From Epiperipatus broadwayi (taxonomy: Eukaryota > Onychophora > Udeonychophora > Euonychophora > Peripatidae), in the NCBI GenBank assembly GCA_028023455.1, contig JAQFVV010012394.1, positions 30,346,385-30,410,384 of the forward strand: a stretch of 64,000 nt of DNA, in the 5' to 3' direction. Positions 1 to 11,869 of the stretch are shown piece after piece (the stretch's first letter is position 1; each line of letters begins with the position of its first letter). Below the pieces are notes generated by a model. That model ran no database searches. It was not told where the DNA came from and saw nothing but the letters and a program-made list of their open reading frames with translations. The position numbers and the translations under genes are program-made.

Positions 1-240
1 TATTAATATTATATGGAATTGGCAATGCAATAAGAAAGATAAAGTTATAATTTGATGTGAAAAAAGTTTGCTGTCAAAATCACATATCTAAACAATGGCC
101 TTTCAAAAGGCCAGGCATATTTGGTATTTAAATAAAATGTACTTATGTGGGTTGTTTTGCAAAGGAGATTGACTTATTCTTGTAATTTGATGATATAGTT
201 TGAGTTTATTAATAGGCATATTAAAACAGCAACAATATAT

Positions 241-660
241 GCCACCTAGTGCAAGTTATGCTAATCAATAGATGCTAGAAGGTTATGTATTTAATTCTTA
301 TCTAGTTCCTACTTACCCAATATCCCCAGATGAGTTTCTAGCTTATAACATTTATCAGTAAAAAATCCTTGGATCTGAAAGCAATGCATTTAAATCTTTG
401 GATTTAATGTTCATCTCCAGCTCTCATCTTTTACCTTTTTTAGTTAATTATATAGCTGTGAATCCAAATTAAAGCACAATAATGTCTTCAATCCAAGATA
501 ATTTTCTCTACTTTACTATCTATATATTTTGATATCTTTGGTTTTTAATAACCATACTCATCAATATCCTTACGATCACTTTTTCTCATGCTAATACAAA
601 CATAGTGCCACCTAGTGCAAACTATAGTAATCAATAGAAGCTGGGAGCATAAACTAGATG
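241..660 (-). repeat. Family A dispersed element, tandem copy and a partial second unit
   Basis: Both units begin GCCACCTAGTGCAA (241 and 607), so the spacing is about 366 bp. The interior matches the other family A copies (for example 24735-25190) in order: the TAATCAATAGATGC stretch, TCTAGTTCCTACT, the ribozyme region, the TTGGATCTGA block and the far end near 575-603. The second unit is cut off after about 55 bp. The hammerhead region (317-372, minus strand) has decayed: the core reads CTGATAA instead of CTGATGA, although AGAAAC and the outer helix I arms CCAA/TTGG are kept. Family membership is seen directly. That it is a Penelope-like or retrozyme-type element is inferred from better copies. 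Confidence 0.75.
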
Positions 661-974
661 CCAGTAATGTAGGGGAAAGTTGGCACTGTTTTAACTTTGC
701 ATAAGGATAAGAAAAGGTAAACATGTGATGTTTTAAGGGTTAATAATCAGGTGGATTATTTAAATATTATTAATTAGTAATTAATATACTTAGATATACT
801 AAAACTTTAACTTGTCACACATTCTTGAAACATAGAATAAAGTCAAATGAAAAAGAGAATGAGTCCCTGTATATTGAAGAATGGAAATTGTAAGCATACC
901 TAAAAAGATTGTACACACTGAACAAGAAACAGTAAGTTAGCTCATGTGTTTACATCTAAAAAAAGATGATCGTT

Positions 975-1140
975 AAATGAGATTTAAAGTTTGTATTTGT
1001 GTTAGGAACAACTTCTAGTTTAATGTATGATTAATATTAATCATTAATATATTTATCTTAAATGGTTGGTATTAATGTTGTGAGTACACAATGTTTGACA
1101 CTTGTAAGTTAAAATGTAATAATTTGGTATTGAAAAATAC
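975..1140 (+). repeat. Family B dispersed repeat, copy 1
   Basis: Shares a long ordered block with 1555-1640, 21205-21365, 54145-54345 and, inverted, 47370-47510: a GTTTAAAGTTT-like start, TCTAGTTTAAT, (A)TGATTAAT, a TAAATGGTTGGT segment, GTTGTGAGT, then TTTGACACTTGTAA. More B-like sequence follows to about 1270 (CACTTGAAATGCAC, then TTTGGTCATTT). No reading frame is conserved between copies. Class unknown. The 54 kb copy carries a hammerhead-like core. Confidence 0.65.
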
Positions 1141-1301
1141 TGTAAAATTGACGAAATTGTATGTAAAGATATTGTTACTTTGGTAACAGAAATGTACTGG
1201 CTTCACTTGAAATGCACTTTGGTCATTTATACATTTTCAAATGTCTTTATTCATATGTTTCAAGAATTCTGTAGTCTAATGGGCATTTAAAATATCACCC
1301 C

Positions 1302-1491
<190 letters not shown>

Positions 1492-1554
1492 CACATGGAA
1501 AAAGAGTGATGAAGATTGATTGCTGATTCCATATATTTATAAAATTAATCTTTA

Positions 1555-1640
1555 AATTAGGTTTAAAGTTTATAATTAGACTTGGAATAATCTCTAGTTT
1601 AATAAAAGATTAATCAAAGTATTGTATATATATATACCAT
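1555..1640 (+). repeat. Family B dispersed repeat, copy 2 (partial)
   Basis: Restarts the family B block (GGTTTAAAGTTTATAATTAG, TCTCTAGTTTAAT, AAGATTAATC) just after the trinucleotide array and stops within it. Partial and diverged. Confidence 0.55.
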
Positions 1641-1660
1641 TAAAACCAATCAATACTTAG

Positions 1661-4600
1661 ACAATCCCAATGTCAATAACAATCAACCATCGCATGCTAT
1701 CACAGCAACTTCATTTAAACAATAAAAGTAAAAAATATATATATTGATACGAAGCCTTTCATGAGTTACAGATGTAAATGATATATTTTTCTTGCAAAAT
1801 ATATCATATATATCTTGTAACCATCTGGGTTTCATGGCACACAGCAACATAGTTATGTGTGTGCACATATATATAAAGTAAAAAAAAGTAGAAATAAACA
1901 CAGACAAAAATTTTAGTAGATATTTTTTACATTTCACTTGGAATAATAATAACTATAAAGAGTTAAACAATTCTGAATTTAAAACAGAATTTAATTATAA
2001 ATTAAAACATTTACAAAGGTTGTAACTCTGATTTTGAAATTTAAAAACAAGCATGTCTACTGATAGTTGTAAAAATATCTACCTTTGAAAATCTTTTAAT
2101 TAATGCTTGCATACATTTCTTTATCTATTTTTAAAAATCTTTGTAAATTAAAAATTCTAAAAGTAACTTTTAATTAAAAGTGCTTTGAAGAGAGTAAAAC
2201 TTGTAGATCACACTTTCGGTAAAATTTCAAAATAATGATTTGAAAAGATTAAAATTGATTTTAATTTAGATAAAGATTGGACAAAAAAAATTCTGTTTTC
2301 AGTTACTATGTTTTTATCACATCAAGATTAAAAAGGATTAGACAGATTGAAAATAGTCTACAATGTGTTTTTATCACCTTAGATGATTCTATAAAAGGAC
2401 TGATAAAAATATCAGCTCAGTTTGGCTTGCAGTTTTTATAAGAGCTTGCCAGAAAAGTCTGGTTTTAATATTTTGAGAAGCAGTGGCCAAATAGGCCAGC
2501 TGCAAAGTCTGGATAGTAGTTTTTAAAAAAGACTTGGATAATGTACTTTGGTTAATATTTTTGTAAGAGTTCACAGCAGTTTATTAGTATCTGTAGCAGA
2601 GAGGCCACAGTAAAGCTAGCCACAGAGATGACTGGCAGAATTATATAGAAAACAACCATGAGGATAAAAAATGAAAGCAGCTGCGCTACAGTTGACTGGT
2701 AGAGTTTGAATTCACATGGAGGTAAAAAGCATCAAGATTCTTTGTAATTCATAGCTATAAATGTATTCTGAGAAAACAGGTAACTTTCCTGAATCAATAC
2801 TAGCCAGAAGGGAACTGGTCAATGCCAACAACCATACCTGAATTATAATTTCCTGATTATTACAATTCTAGATTACACTTGTTTCACCAAGACCAACTCA
2901 CAAAGGAAAGCACTAATAAACATATATACAATGGTGAGTAGCATTATTGATAATAATAAAATTTAAAAGATAACAAGTAAATAATTTTACTTGAATTGAA
3001 TTAAAATCTAAAAGTAATGATTGACTCATGGACAAGTTATTTTGAAAAAAGAAGGACTTCAAAAGTCTTTTTAGATTAATTTAAATATGTAATTAATTAA
3101 TTGAAAGTAACATGTCAAAAAAAATGTTTGATCTACCTGTCAAAAAATTGATTCTATTTTTTTAAAAAAGATAAAAAAATATTTTTATTAACTAAAAAAG
3201 AGACTAATTAATAATATTAATTCATATCATTTATATGTTTATAGATGCACATGTATGTGTGAATTTTATATAGTTTTCAAATGAAATTAATTATGAAATA
3301 TATTTTTAATAATTTTATTAATTTGATCAATTCAACCATGTTCATTTTATATCAAGCCACATGCCTATGTGCTGAATGAGTTTTAAATAAGGCTAATGGA
3401 ACATATATATAAACCAATGTAATAATTTGTATTGTGTATATTATTTATGTAAATCACAATGTGATAATTTGGAAATTTGTATAGTAATCAAAAACAGAAG
3501 GTTTAATTGATATGCATAGAATTATTCTAGATCTTAACATGATTTATTTTTTGTTGTTAATAAACTTGTGTGCAATAATGAAAATTGTTCCAATGGTTCT
3601 AAATATTTTTAGAATATCTTTTTCCATCATCTCTTAGTCACATACACTAATAGAGCTGTGTTCTTCTGAGCAGGATTCATGTATAATAGTGATATATAAA
3701 TGAAGATGTATTTTAGTGCTTAGGGTATCCAGATAATTGATGATGATGATTGATTGATATATCCTGGAATGGTACTAAGATTATAATCTTTAAAGCCCAT
3801 ACATTACATTTTATTTTAGTTTAGTTTTGAAAATGAAGTTTATAGTTAACCAGTGTATTAATGGCTCTATGTGGACAGAACATTGATGACATCAGTATGT
3901 TTTAATGTCCCAGTATGATTGTTTTTATGATTATGTATTATGATGAATGAGTAGTTAGTTGCTGCACCCAAGTTATGTTGAAATAATTGTCCAAGCTGGC
4001 AAAGGTTCAATAGTTAGCCTGGTCTACAGAAGACCCATTTCCAATCCAGTCACCAAATCCAGCCACAAGATGGATTGTTGATTCATTGTATTATTTATCA
4101 TTCATTGATGATGGATGATTTTTACTTATTAATTTATAATTAACTGATCTCTAGCTAGCTGATCTCTGAGAGGTCTTTTGATCTCAGGCTCTCTTTAATA
4201 TAAAACATGTATTATATATTTTTGGCCTATTGACCTCACTTTAATATCTTTACCAATAATAAGTATATTTTTATTAATATCATTACTTTGATAATTAATT
4301 TGATACACCTTCCCTTTACAATATATATTTAAATTATCACTATCTTATGTAGGCTATGTTTAGTATTTCATTAATAGTTTAAACATTAAATATTTATCTG
4401 ATTGATGGATAATTTATTCAACAATTTAAAAATAAATAATCATTTATAATTCATAAAAATAAAGACCAGACTGACATTCTAGTGTGGAAATATGTAAGTC
4501 TCCATTTCATCTGATAAGGATAAGTTGATAACTAAAATGCAAATACAATAACAGAGAATGATAAAAGATGTATGCTGGATGATGGTTTGTGATATAATAA

Positions 4601-7600
4601 GTTTGGATTTAATGAGAATTGTTCTATATACTAGGTAGAATGGCTCCTATTGACTTTGATATCTAGCCCAGGATTGAGCAAAGCTTATGAAAAAATATTA
4701 AATTTTTAACATTTCTTTCCATATAGTATATATAGAGTGTTTTTGAAATGCTAACAATGTTACATTAAAGCTGGATAATATTAGAAAAGGATGACACCAA
4801 ACACATGTAGTATTTAAAATAAAGCTGATTTAACACATTACTATCATCATTTACGATTTTTGCAAAACTTTTTATAGAGACATGTATTTCTAAATTATAT
4901 TTTTGAAAGCAGCTTATTTATTAACAAATAAAATAAAGATTAAAGTATATTATCAGTGCTTTCAATTTTTTTTCAAAAGATAAAAAAACACTGAAAGATA
5001 TTCTAGAACAATATTTTAACAATTTTTTTTTAAAAAAATCTATATGTTTTATTTGTAAATTTAAACAAAAACTATAAAATTACTTACAAAATACAATTTT
5101 TAAATAATCCTGATCTAATGTGTTACATAAAATCATCACTTCTATCACTTCCATGACTACTTTCATCCCTTATGACTTTATGTATATATATATATTGTAA
5201 TTATAATTGAAATTTATTTTATATATATATATATTAAGTACAATTAAGTAAATAGCATTAATATTTAATAATGTTAAGGTTATTTATCTCATTTTTCTGA
5301 TGCTTGAAGCAGAAATATTTGATAAATAACATTGACTAACATCTTGATCATATGTTTCTGTCAAACAACCTAATATCATCAGTAGCCCAAAAATTAGTTG
5401 TGAATTCAACAAACATAGCCACAGAATTTCTATTAAGTCTGGCCACAAACTTCAACATGATGCTCGAATCAAATTTAGTATAATTTAACTAAAGCCTCCT
5501 ATATATTGGCTTAATACTATTAATCAAAATTGAGTTTTTAAATAAACTCATAATTAACTAGCCTTGCTTATTGAAAGGCTCTGTGGTATTGAAAAACATT
5601 AATCCCATACAAATAGGGCTTTAGTTATATTGTTATTAAAAGTGTATTTACACTTTAAGATCATGTTGAACTTTGTAAATACATTTAATAGAGATTGAGT
5701 GGCAATGTTTTCTGGAATCTCAAATGATTTTCTGAATACTGATAATGTCAAGTTAGATTAACAAACAGGTGTCTAGCAAAATGCTAGTTTATTTTTCATT
5801 AAATGTAGCTACTTAAATAATATAAAATTTCTCCAAAGAATAGCAGAATATATCAAGAGGGGAGATGGAAGAGATATAATTGCATTTTGCTTTCATATGT
5901 AATAGAATGGGAAGATGAATTAATAAAAAATACAAAAATATCTGTATAAATAAATTATTCTATAACTAAAAGGAATATCAGAATTACAATTCAAAATGTA
6001 TATGATTGATTTTTTGTAAGCCCTTAATGGACTGGATACATGATGATGATTCATATACTTTCTAGGAAGCTTCAACAATGTTACTTTCCAATTAGGCATC
6101 TAGAAAAGATAAGTTATTATAGCATCTCTCTACTGGTAATTCTTAGGGTAATAGAGTAATGATGGATTACTATTATAAAGTTGATGATAGCAACCAAATG
6201 AATGTTGCCTATAACATAGACTATAGACCATAATGACTATATAACCAATCTATATAATTCAAACTGTTCTCTTCATAAATTTTTAACTTTATATATAATA
6301 ATGCTCAAAAACACATAGCTCAAATATACATAAACGAGAATAAAAATATATAAAGGTATTAAACGTTACCAAATAATTTTTTAATAGAATATGGTTCAAA
6401 CTGAGCATTTGCAAGTTATAAATGAAATGTTAATCTTTAAAATAATAATTTTAAGGTTAACATATACATATTGTATCTCATCATTAATCCATACTATATG
6501 TGAAATTGTTTGTATTTAGTAAAGAAAGGTAGAATATATTGGCATACAAGTTTTTAGAGTACATAAATAATTAAAATTATCCCAAATTCATTCTCAAATA
6601 AGTGCAATTTAAATTTTATCCTTTCTTTTAACTTTGAAATACATGCATGTAATGGTGTAATGTGGGCAAGAGAAACAAAATGTTGCATTTTGATGATTAA
6701 TACACATTAAATACTCATGATTAAAATTTCCAATAGAATAAATGATAATAACAATAATAACACTTTTAACCATAAGTAAAATAAATAATAATAATACAAT
6801 TATATATCCATTATTTGTTTTAGAGTCTAAAGTTTCAGTAGAACTTTACAAGTTTGTATCTCACTTTTTTGATTTTTGGAGGCTTGCTCGAACTCTGGAT
6901 ATGCACATCTTAGACAGTTTAATTTTTTTAAATATATTTTCTGATAAACTAGTCATATGATAATAAATTTCTTCTTCTTTGAGATCTTTACTTTAGGCAG
7001 CAGTTACAATCATATGTTTATATGTTGAGATGTGGCAGTTAAGAGAGGTAGACAATTTCAAATGCAGAACCTTGGCTACATTTGATGGGGTTGGTTATAT
7101 CTGGTACAATTGGAGAAATTAGCCTTTTATTTCAGTGCCTACAATAATGTAGTAAAAATTTTCCACAACTTCAGCATCTAAGTGAATTACCAGGATTTTC
7201 TTTCATGACATACTCTATCATTTAAATTGCCTGATAGAACTTTTTTGCCACTAAAACTGTCTGTGAAAACAGAATGCACAACTTTAATATGCAACTTTTC
7301 AATGCTGGTTTTAATCTCTTAAACTTGAAAAATTCTGATTTCATATTCATTGAGAATTATTTGGTTACTTCTTAAAAGCACGATAGTTTAGATCACAGTT
7401 TTACCATTATCTTATGAGACATTTTCAATAAATTGTTTTCTCTGCTTTTATTGATTTTTTGATTTAAAAAAAATCTGAAGATATCAGTATCTTATGAACA
7501 GGTAATAAGTATCAATCAATTTTAGTTTATTGTTTACAAAGACAAGATTTCTTTTAAGGATATTATTTCCTTCTTCACCATGCACAATGTGAACCTCATT

Positions 7601-8499
7601 GTGTTATATCATTTCCTGTCAAAATTGACATGGTGTTGGACTTTTTTCAAATCTTTTAATAATTATAAAACAAATATCAGATTTTAAAGCAGAATTTGAT
7701 AGATTTATCACAAATCTGCATTTATTCATTTGTTCTAACATTGTTGGTGATGTTTATCTTTCATTCTTATTTACAAGTCAATATTTAAAAGTTCAAAAGT
7801 AGTATTTTAGAATATCATTTATTTATAAAATTAAATTAAAAAGAAATGAAGTCCAATGCATTGAGTTTTAATATAAAATAAAGATTTTATACAGAAATGA
7901 ATGATTGAATAGTTTCAAAAACCCTCACCAGGTGAAACCAAAAATATCAGAATTTGTAAAGATTAAATAACATCTTAACTTTTGACATAACTAAAATCAA
8001 ATAATAAAGTTCATATATACTAATCAATTAAATGCAAATGCTCTAATTAATTAAGTTTAAGTTTGTTTGCTTATCAATATACAAGTTTTATTGTTCCCTC
8101 ATATCTGTTGTCTGGATTATTGATCAAATTTCTTAGCAACCTAATTTGAATTTAATAAATTTTAAAACAAAAATAAGATTATAAATTTGATATTAAAAAC
8201 TATTTACTTGTTAAAAAACATTATAGATTTTTTTACTATATAAAAAATATTTTAAGTTTTGAATGATAATACTTATAATAATAAAAAATAAAATTTTAAT
8301 CCGTATTATGGCATACTTTATATTTCTAAGATTAATTTTCCATCTTCACATTTCTTTTTCATAATTAATAGTAATTATTAATTTTAGGCAATGTGTTATT
8401 TTTAGTAATATTTGAGATCAATAAAATAACAGCAGATGCATTCATTAGTGATCTTTCTTTCTCTCCAAGGAAACAAATAAAATGATGTACTTTAGATGT
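1661..8499. other. A+T-rich DNA with no supported gene
   Basis: Read on both strands; no reading frame over about 85 codons and no recognisable protein. It holds short (TA)n runs (about 5178-5197 and 5221-5235) and many homopolymer A/T tracts. Around 2400-2640 there are small repeated words (AGTCTGG, GGCCA) without clear structure. It could be intron or intergenic DNA; the sequence does not decide. Confidence 0.5.
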
Positions 8500-9063
8500 G
8501 ATAATATGTTGAACTATTTCCATCATTTATCATTAAATGTTAAATGTCTAGAAAATTTAAACTCTATTTAAACTTTTTCAAATACAAACAATTGTTAGTA
8601 ATAACACATAATGATAACAGAAATTAGTATTTTACACAATAATTTTAAGTAGTACTTTTCTTCGTTTTTCTTCAAGGTGTTGCTGCCTGACCAAAGATAA
8701 TGCTAACATAAGAGTTGAACATGACCTTTAGATTTGTGGATATTGAATGTTATGTCAATACTCTAATCAACTAAATGTTTCTGATAGCTCAATTGGTTAT
8801 AGAATTGCCTTAAAATTTGATATTCACAAATCTAAAGATGTAAATTTGACTTTTATGTGAATACTGTCATTGGTCAGGCCAAAAATGTCTGAGGAAGAGT
8901 GTAGAAAAGTACCACTTGAAACATTGAGAAATCTTTTAACATGCATTGCCTTTGTATGCTATTACTAACAGTTGTTTGTATTTGGAAAAGTTTAAATAAG
9001 GTTTAAAATTTTCTAGACTTCAACATTTAATGATAGATAATGGAAATAGTCCATGATATTATC
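8500..9063. repeat. Large inverted repeat: two tRNA-headed SINE-like units, head to head
   Basis: The left arm (about 8500-8745) matches the reverse complement of the right arm (about 8818-9063) over some 240 bp with scattered changes. Paired blocks include TTTAGATTTGTG at 8727 with CACAAATCTAAA near 8826, and the outer GATAATAT/ATATTATC ends. Near the centre of the right half, TAGCTCAATTGGTTATAGAA resembles a pol III A box; the left half on the minus strand has a GGTCATGTTCAACTC block resembling a B box. I infer two diverged tRNA-derived SINE copies joined at their 5' ends. A fold-back DNA element is the alternative. Confidence 0.6.
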
Positions 9064-10060
9064 TCAAATAAACTGCTTTTCTTAAATACTTTTACTTAAT
9101 TATGCATTGGATTTTGTTAACTCTCATATATATACTTTGATAAATTTTGGGATAAGAAATTGCTCATTTTTCTCATAATAGATTAAAGTTCAATTATTCA
9201 TGAACAGTTATATGCCCACCATGGTCAAACATTGGCCCAAGAGCTGCATGTGGTTCTCCAGATGGTTCAATGAGGTGCTTAAAACTTTTGAAATAAGATT
9301 ATGATATAATTTATATTAGCATAATATATTTACATCTTATTTTGAAGACATACATGCCTTTTGTAACAGAAATTTGGTAATGATTAAATACATAGTCATC
9401 ATCAATTTTGATGTTTTAATTGTTACTGAATTATTGAAATATAATATATTGTGTGAACTTATTGGGAAATTATGTCAAATATTTGCTTCTGTTGACTACT
9501 TCGAAAATTTAATTGTTCCTCTTAAATATATATCAATTTTAACATATGGTTTTATTGACATGAAGTTTGACCTTCCCTGTTGTATGTGATATACCTTATA
9601 AATTCTATCACAATAAATAATACTCTGTTCAGAATAGTTCAAATATATAATTATGTGAAGAGGTACTGCTTTATATTAACATAACAATTCATTATTTTTT
9701 GTTTTGATCTGTGGACGAAATTCTCTTCTTTCATTGTTTTAATTATAGATACTTTATATTTATAGTCATCATCAGAAAATGCTGTCAGTGCAGTCAAATC
9801 ATTGATTTATTTGCCCACGTCATTGACTTTTTGTGTTTTACAAGTAATCGCCATAAACAATTCCATAAAAATTTGAATAACTCTGATTTCCAAAAAATAC
9901 TGCATGGGTTGTTTAAAACATGAATATAAAATATCATTTCATTCCATATATGAAATATTTCAATCAAGTTTTTCAATGGATATATTCATTCAAATGGAAG
10001 TAAACCAAATCACTTATAAACGGTGAATAAATAACATTTACACATCAACAAACAGAGAGA
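9064..10060. other. A+T-rich spacer, nothing recognised
   Basis: Reading frames at 9374-9589 and 9711-9923 are hydrophobic, low-complexity translations of AT-rich DNA with no domain or conserved copy elsewhere in the window. Not accepted as genes. Confidence 0.5.
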
Positions 10061-10063
10061 GTG

Positions 10064-10185
10064 TCAAGCATTGGTGGCCAAGTGGTCAGCACAGCTGCCT
10101 TACAAGCAGTTGTCCTGGGTTCACAGGTTCACTTCCCGGCCGATGCATTGACACATGAAAAAACAAAAAAACAAACAAACAGTAG
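10064..10185 (+). repeat. tRNA-Gly-derived SINE, copy 1
   Basis: The body (from about 10070) follows the cloverleaf order of a tRNA-Gly: GCATTGGTGGCC, an A box around GTGGTCAGCAC, the anticodon arm TGCCTTACAAGCAG, and a B box near GGTTCACTTCCC. It closes with CCGATGC, then TTGACACATGAAAAAACAAA. The anticodon position reads TAC where the 53.6 kb copy has TCC. Sequence outside the acceptor arm also pairs (GTGTCAA with TTGACAC), giving a longer closing helix than a tRNA. The A-rich tail and shared TGACACATGA trailer with two other copies make this a SINE, not a tRNA gene. Confidence 0.8.
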
Positions 10186-11139
10186 AGTGAATTCAAATAT
10201 CTTTTAAATTCTTGATCTTCAAAAGCTTTCATTTGCTGATATTGCTGGGAATAAAGAGCAGAAATTATACATTTGTCTGATTTAAAATTACAATTGGCAA
10301 ATAGGAGATAGATCATAGTCTAAATTTTAACAATCTAATGAAGTACCAGTTAAAATCTTAATTTCTCATTTTTTTAAATCTTCTATTTTCAACTACTGAA
10401 CTTCTTCTGTTCATGTTAGGCCATTATAGAAATTTATGGTAATTATTTTATAAATAGGAAGTCAATTCATAAATAGGCAGCTTTAAGCTACAATTTAGTG
10501 TTGCTAATATTTTATTGACATTTGTATGGCTTTAGTGATAATATTACAGAAATATAAAATATTTGTAATTCTTTTTTTAATAATTCACTAAATTGTGTAA
10601 TAAATAAAATATCTTTACTAGGGATCCTTGCATGATGTTTTTAATTGTTTAATGCTTACAAATAGCTAAGTTTCTTTATGCAGATTTTAAAAAAAAGTAT
10701 TTAATATTTATGAGGAATTGGTAATACTAATAAAAAAATCAATTATCAGGATTTAATTAATTTTGTGATTATGAGACATATAATATATTGCAATGGTCAA
10801 TACAGTTATGAAGTACGTGAGTCATACTGAGGAGGGGTTAAAAATCTGACAAAATTTTGATTTGTTATTAAAAAGGTGAATAAATTAACCGAAGACAATG
10901 TGAATTGTAAAAGGGAAATGATATAAAACAGATGGATTAGCAGCATTTAAAATAAAAAAAATAAAAATATGTATATAAAACTAATACACATATGTGCAAT
11001 AAAATAGACAAGTAAAAGAAGCAAAAATATATTTGAACAATGTATCAGCATACTTTTTATTTTTTCAGTGCAGGGTCATGTGATACAACTCTGACATTTT
11101 ATTGGTTTTGAACATTAATGAATCTGTAAAAAAAGACAT

Positions 11140-11470
11140 ATAGCTTTATTGCTCAGGAGTACATAAAAAGTTTGAGCGCCTGACTTATGAGTACCCGATT
11201 CAATCTTGGAACCCCCTGATCCCAAGGTGGTTGCTCCACCTGCTGGGCTAAAGTATGCAAGGCATGAAAAAATCATAGGACTTTTATTGTTTGGGAATTC
11301 ACAAAAAGTTTGAGCATCGAATTGTGAGTACCAGAATTAATCATAAGACCTGATTTCAAGTCAGACTCCTCTACCAGTTATTCCAAAGTGCACAGTACAT
11401 ATTTTTGGTGTGATGCTCTAATGGTTTAATGCACTAGCAGAGGATCCAACTCCCAAGCAATAAAGCCTTT
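11140..11470 (-). repeat. Tandem tRNA-derived SINE (family G)
   Basis: Two units on the minus strand. The first (about 11158-11260) has an A box like TAGCCCAGCAGGTGGAGCA and a GGTTC-type B box region. The second (about 11300-11390) has AACTGGTAGAGGAGTCTGAC followed by TTGAAATCAGG, an anticodon arm of Ser/UGA appearance. Both end in the same trailer, seen on the plus strand as AAAAAGTTTGAGC. The word TATTGTTTGGGAATTYA recurs near 11288 and at 21516. A third tRNA-like piece may start near 11410 on the plus strand. Confidence 0.6.
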
Positions 11471-11585
11471 TGATTATTACCACTTTGATGTGATCGTATA
11501 TATAAACAATGAGGATTGCCAATTCCTCTACAAGCTTTGTGATAAATGCTTAGTCAGAGCCAGCACTTAAAATATCTTTGTCAGG

Positions 11586-11655
11586 AACCCCTCCCCAAAC
11601 CCCTGACCATGGTTTCATGCTTTGGTACTCCTCAGAGAGGTGTCAGGGTAGGTTC
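11586..11655 (-). ncRNA. Hammerhead-like ribozyme, family H left arm (partner copy)
   Basis: Mirror copy of the motif in the right arm: CTGAGGA at 11635-11629, GAAA at 11616-11613, then ACCATGGT and GTC reading down in coordinate. Helix II here is GUACCAAAGCAU. Together the two arms suggest an ancestral GUGCCAAAGCAC, in which all four pairs would form. Confidence 0.6.
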
Positions 11656-11701
11656 AGTGTCAGTGTCTGAACCTACCCTGACACCTCTCTGAGGAGTGTC
11701 T

Positions 11702-11772
11702 GAACCTACCCTGACACCTCTCTGAGGAGAGCCAAAGCACGAAACCATGGTCAGGGGTTTGGGGAAGGGTTC
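11702..11772 (+). ncRNA. Hammerhead-like self-cleaving ribozyme, family H right arm
   Basis: In order: inner helix I strand ACCUCU (11716-11721), core CUGAGGA (11722-11728), helix II GAGCCAAAGCAC (11729-11740), GAAA (11741-11744), then palindrome ACCAUGGU (11744-11751) ending in triplet GUC, cut expected after C11752. The other helix I strand AGGGGU (11753-11758) pairs 6 of 6 with one G-U. Outer pairings CCC/GGG and GAACC/GGUUC (11702-11706 with 11768-11772) follow beyond internal loops. Helix II has the canonical closing G-C plus two G-C pairs around one A-A mismatch. All invariant core residues are present. Activity is inferred, not shown; the self-complementary helix III suggests cleavage as a dimer. 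Confidence 0.72.
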
Positions 11773-11869
11773 CTCACAGAGATATTTTAAGTGCTGGCTC
11801 TGGCTAAGCATTTATCACAAAGCTTGTAGAGGAATTGGCAATCCTCATTGTTTATAACGTACAAGCTTA

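Larger units (their letters stand above)
11512..11855. repeat. Family H palindromic element (arms about 150 bp)
   Basis: The left arm (11512-11660) and right arm (11699-11855) are near-identical reverse complements; most of a 150 bp stretch pairs, with only a few substitutions. The centre contains a 33 bp direct duplication (about 11665-11697 and 11698-11730). Each arm carries a hammerhead-like motif, on opposite strands. It is less A+T-rich than its surroundings. As RNA or single-stranded DNA it would form one long hairpin. Confidence 0.85.

Noticed and set aside
10064-10160. A functional tRNA-Gly gene
   Set aside because: The anticodon is altered and the sequence has the SINE trailer and A-rich tail shared with two other copies.
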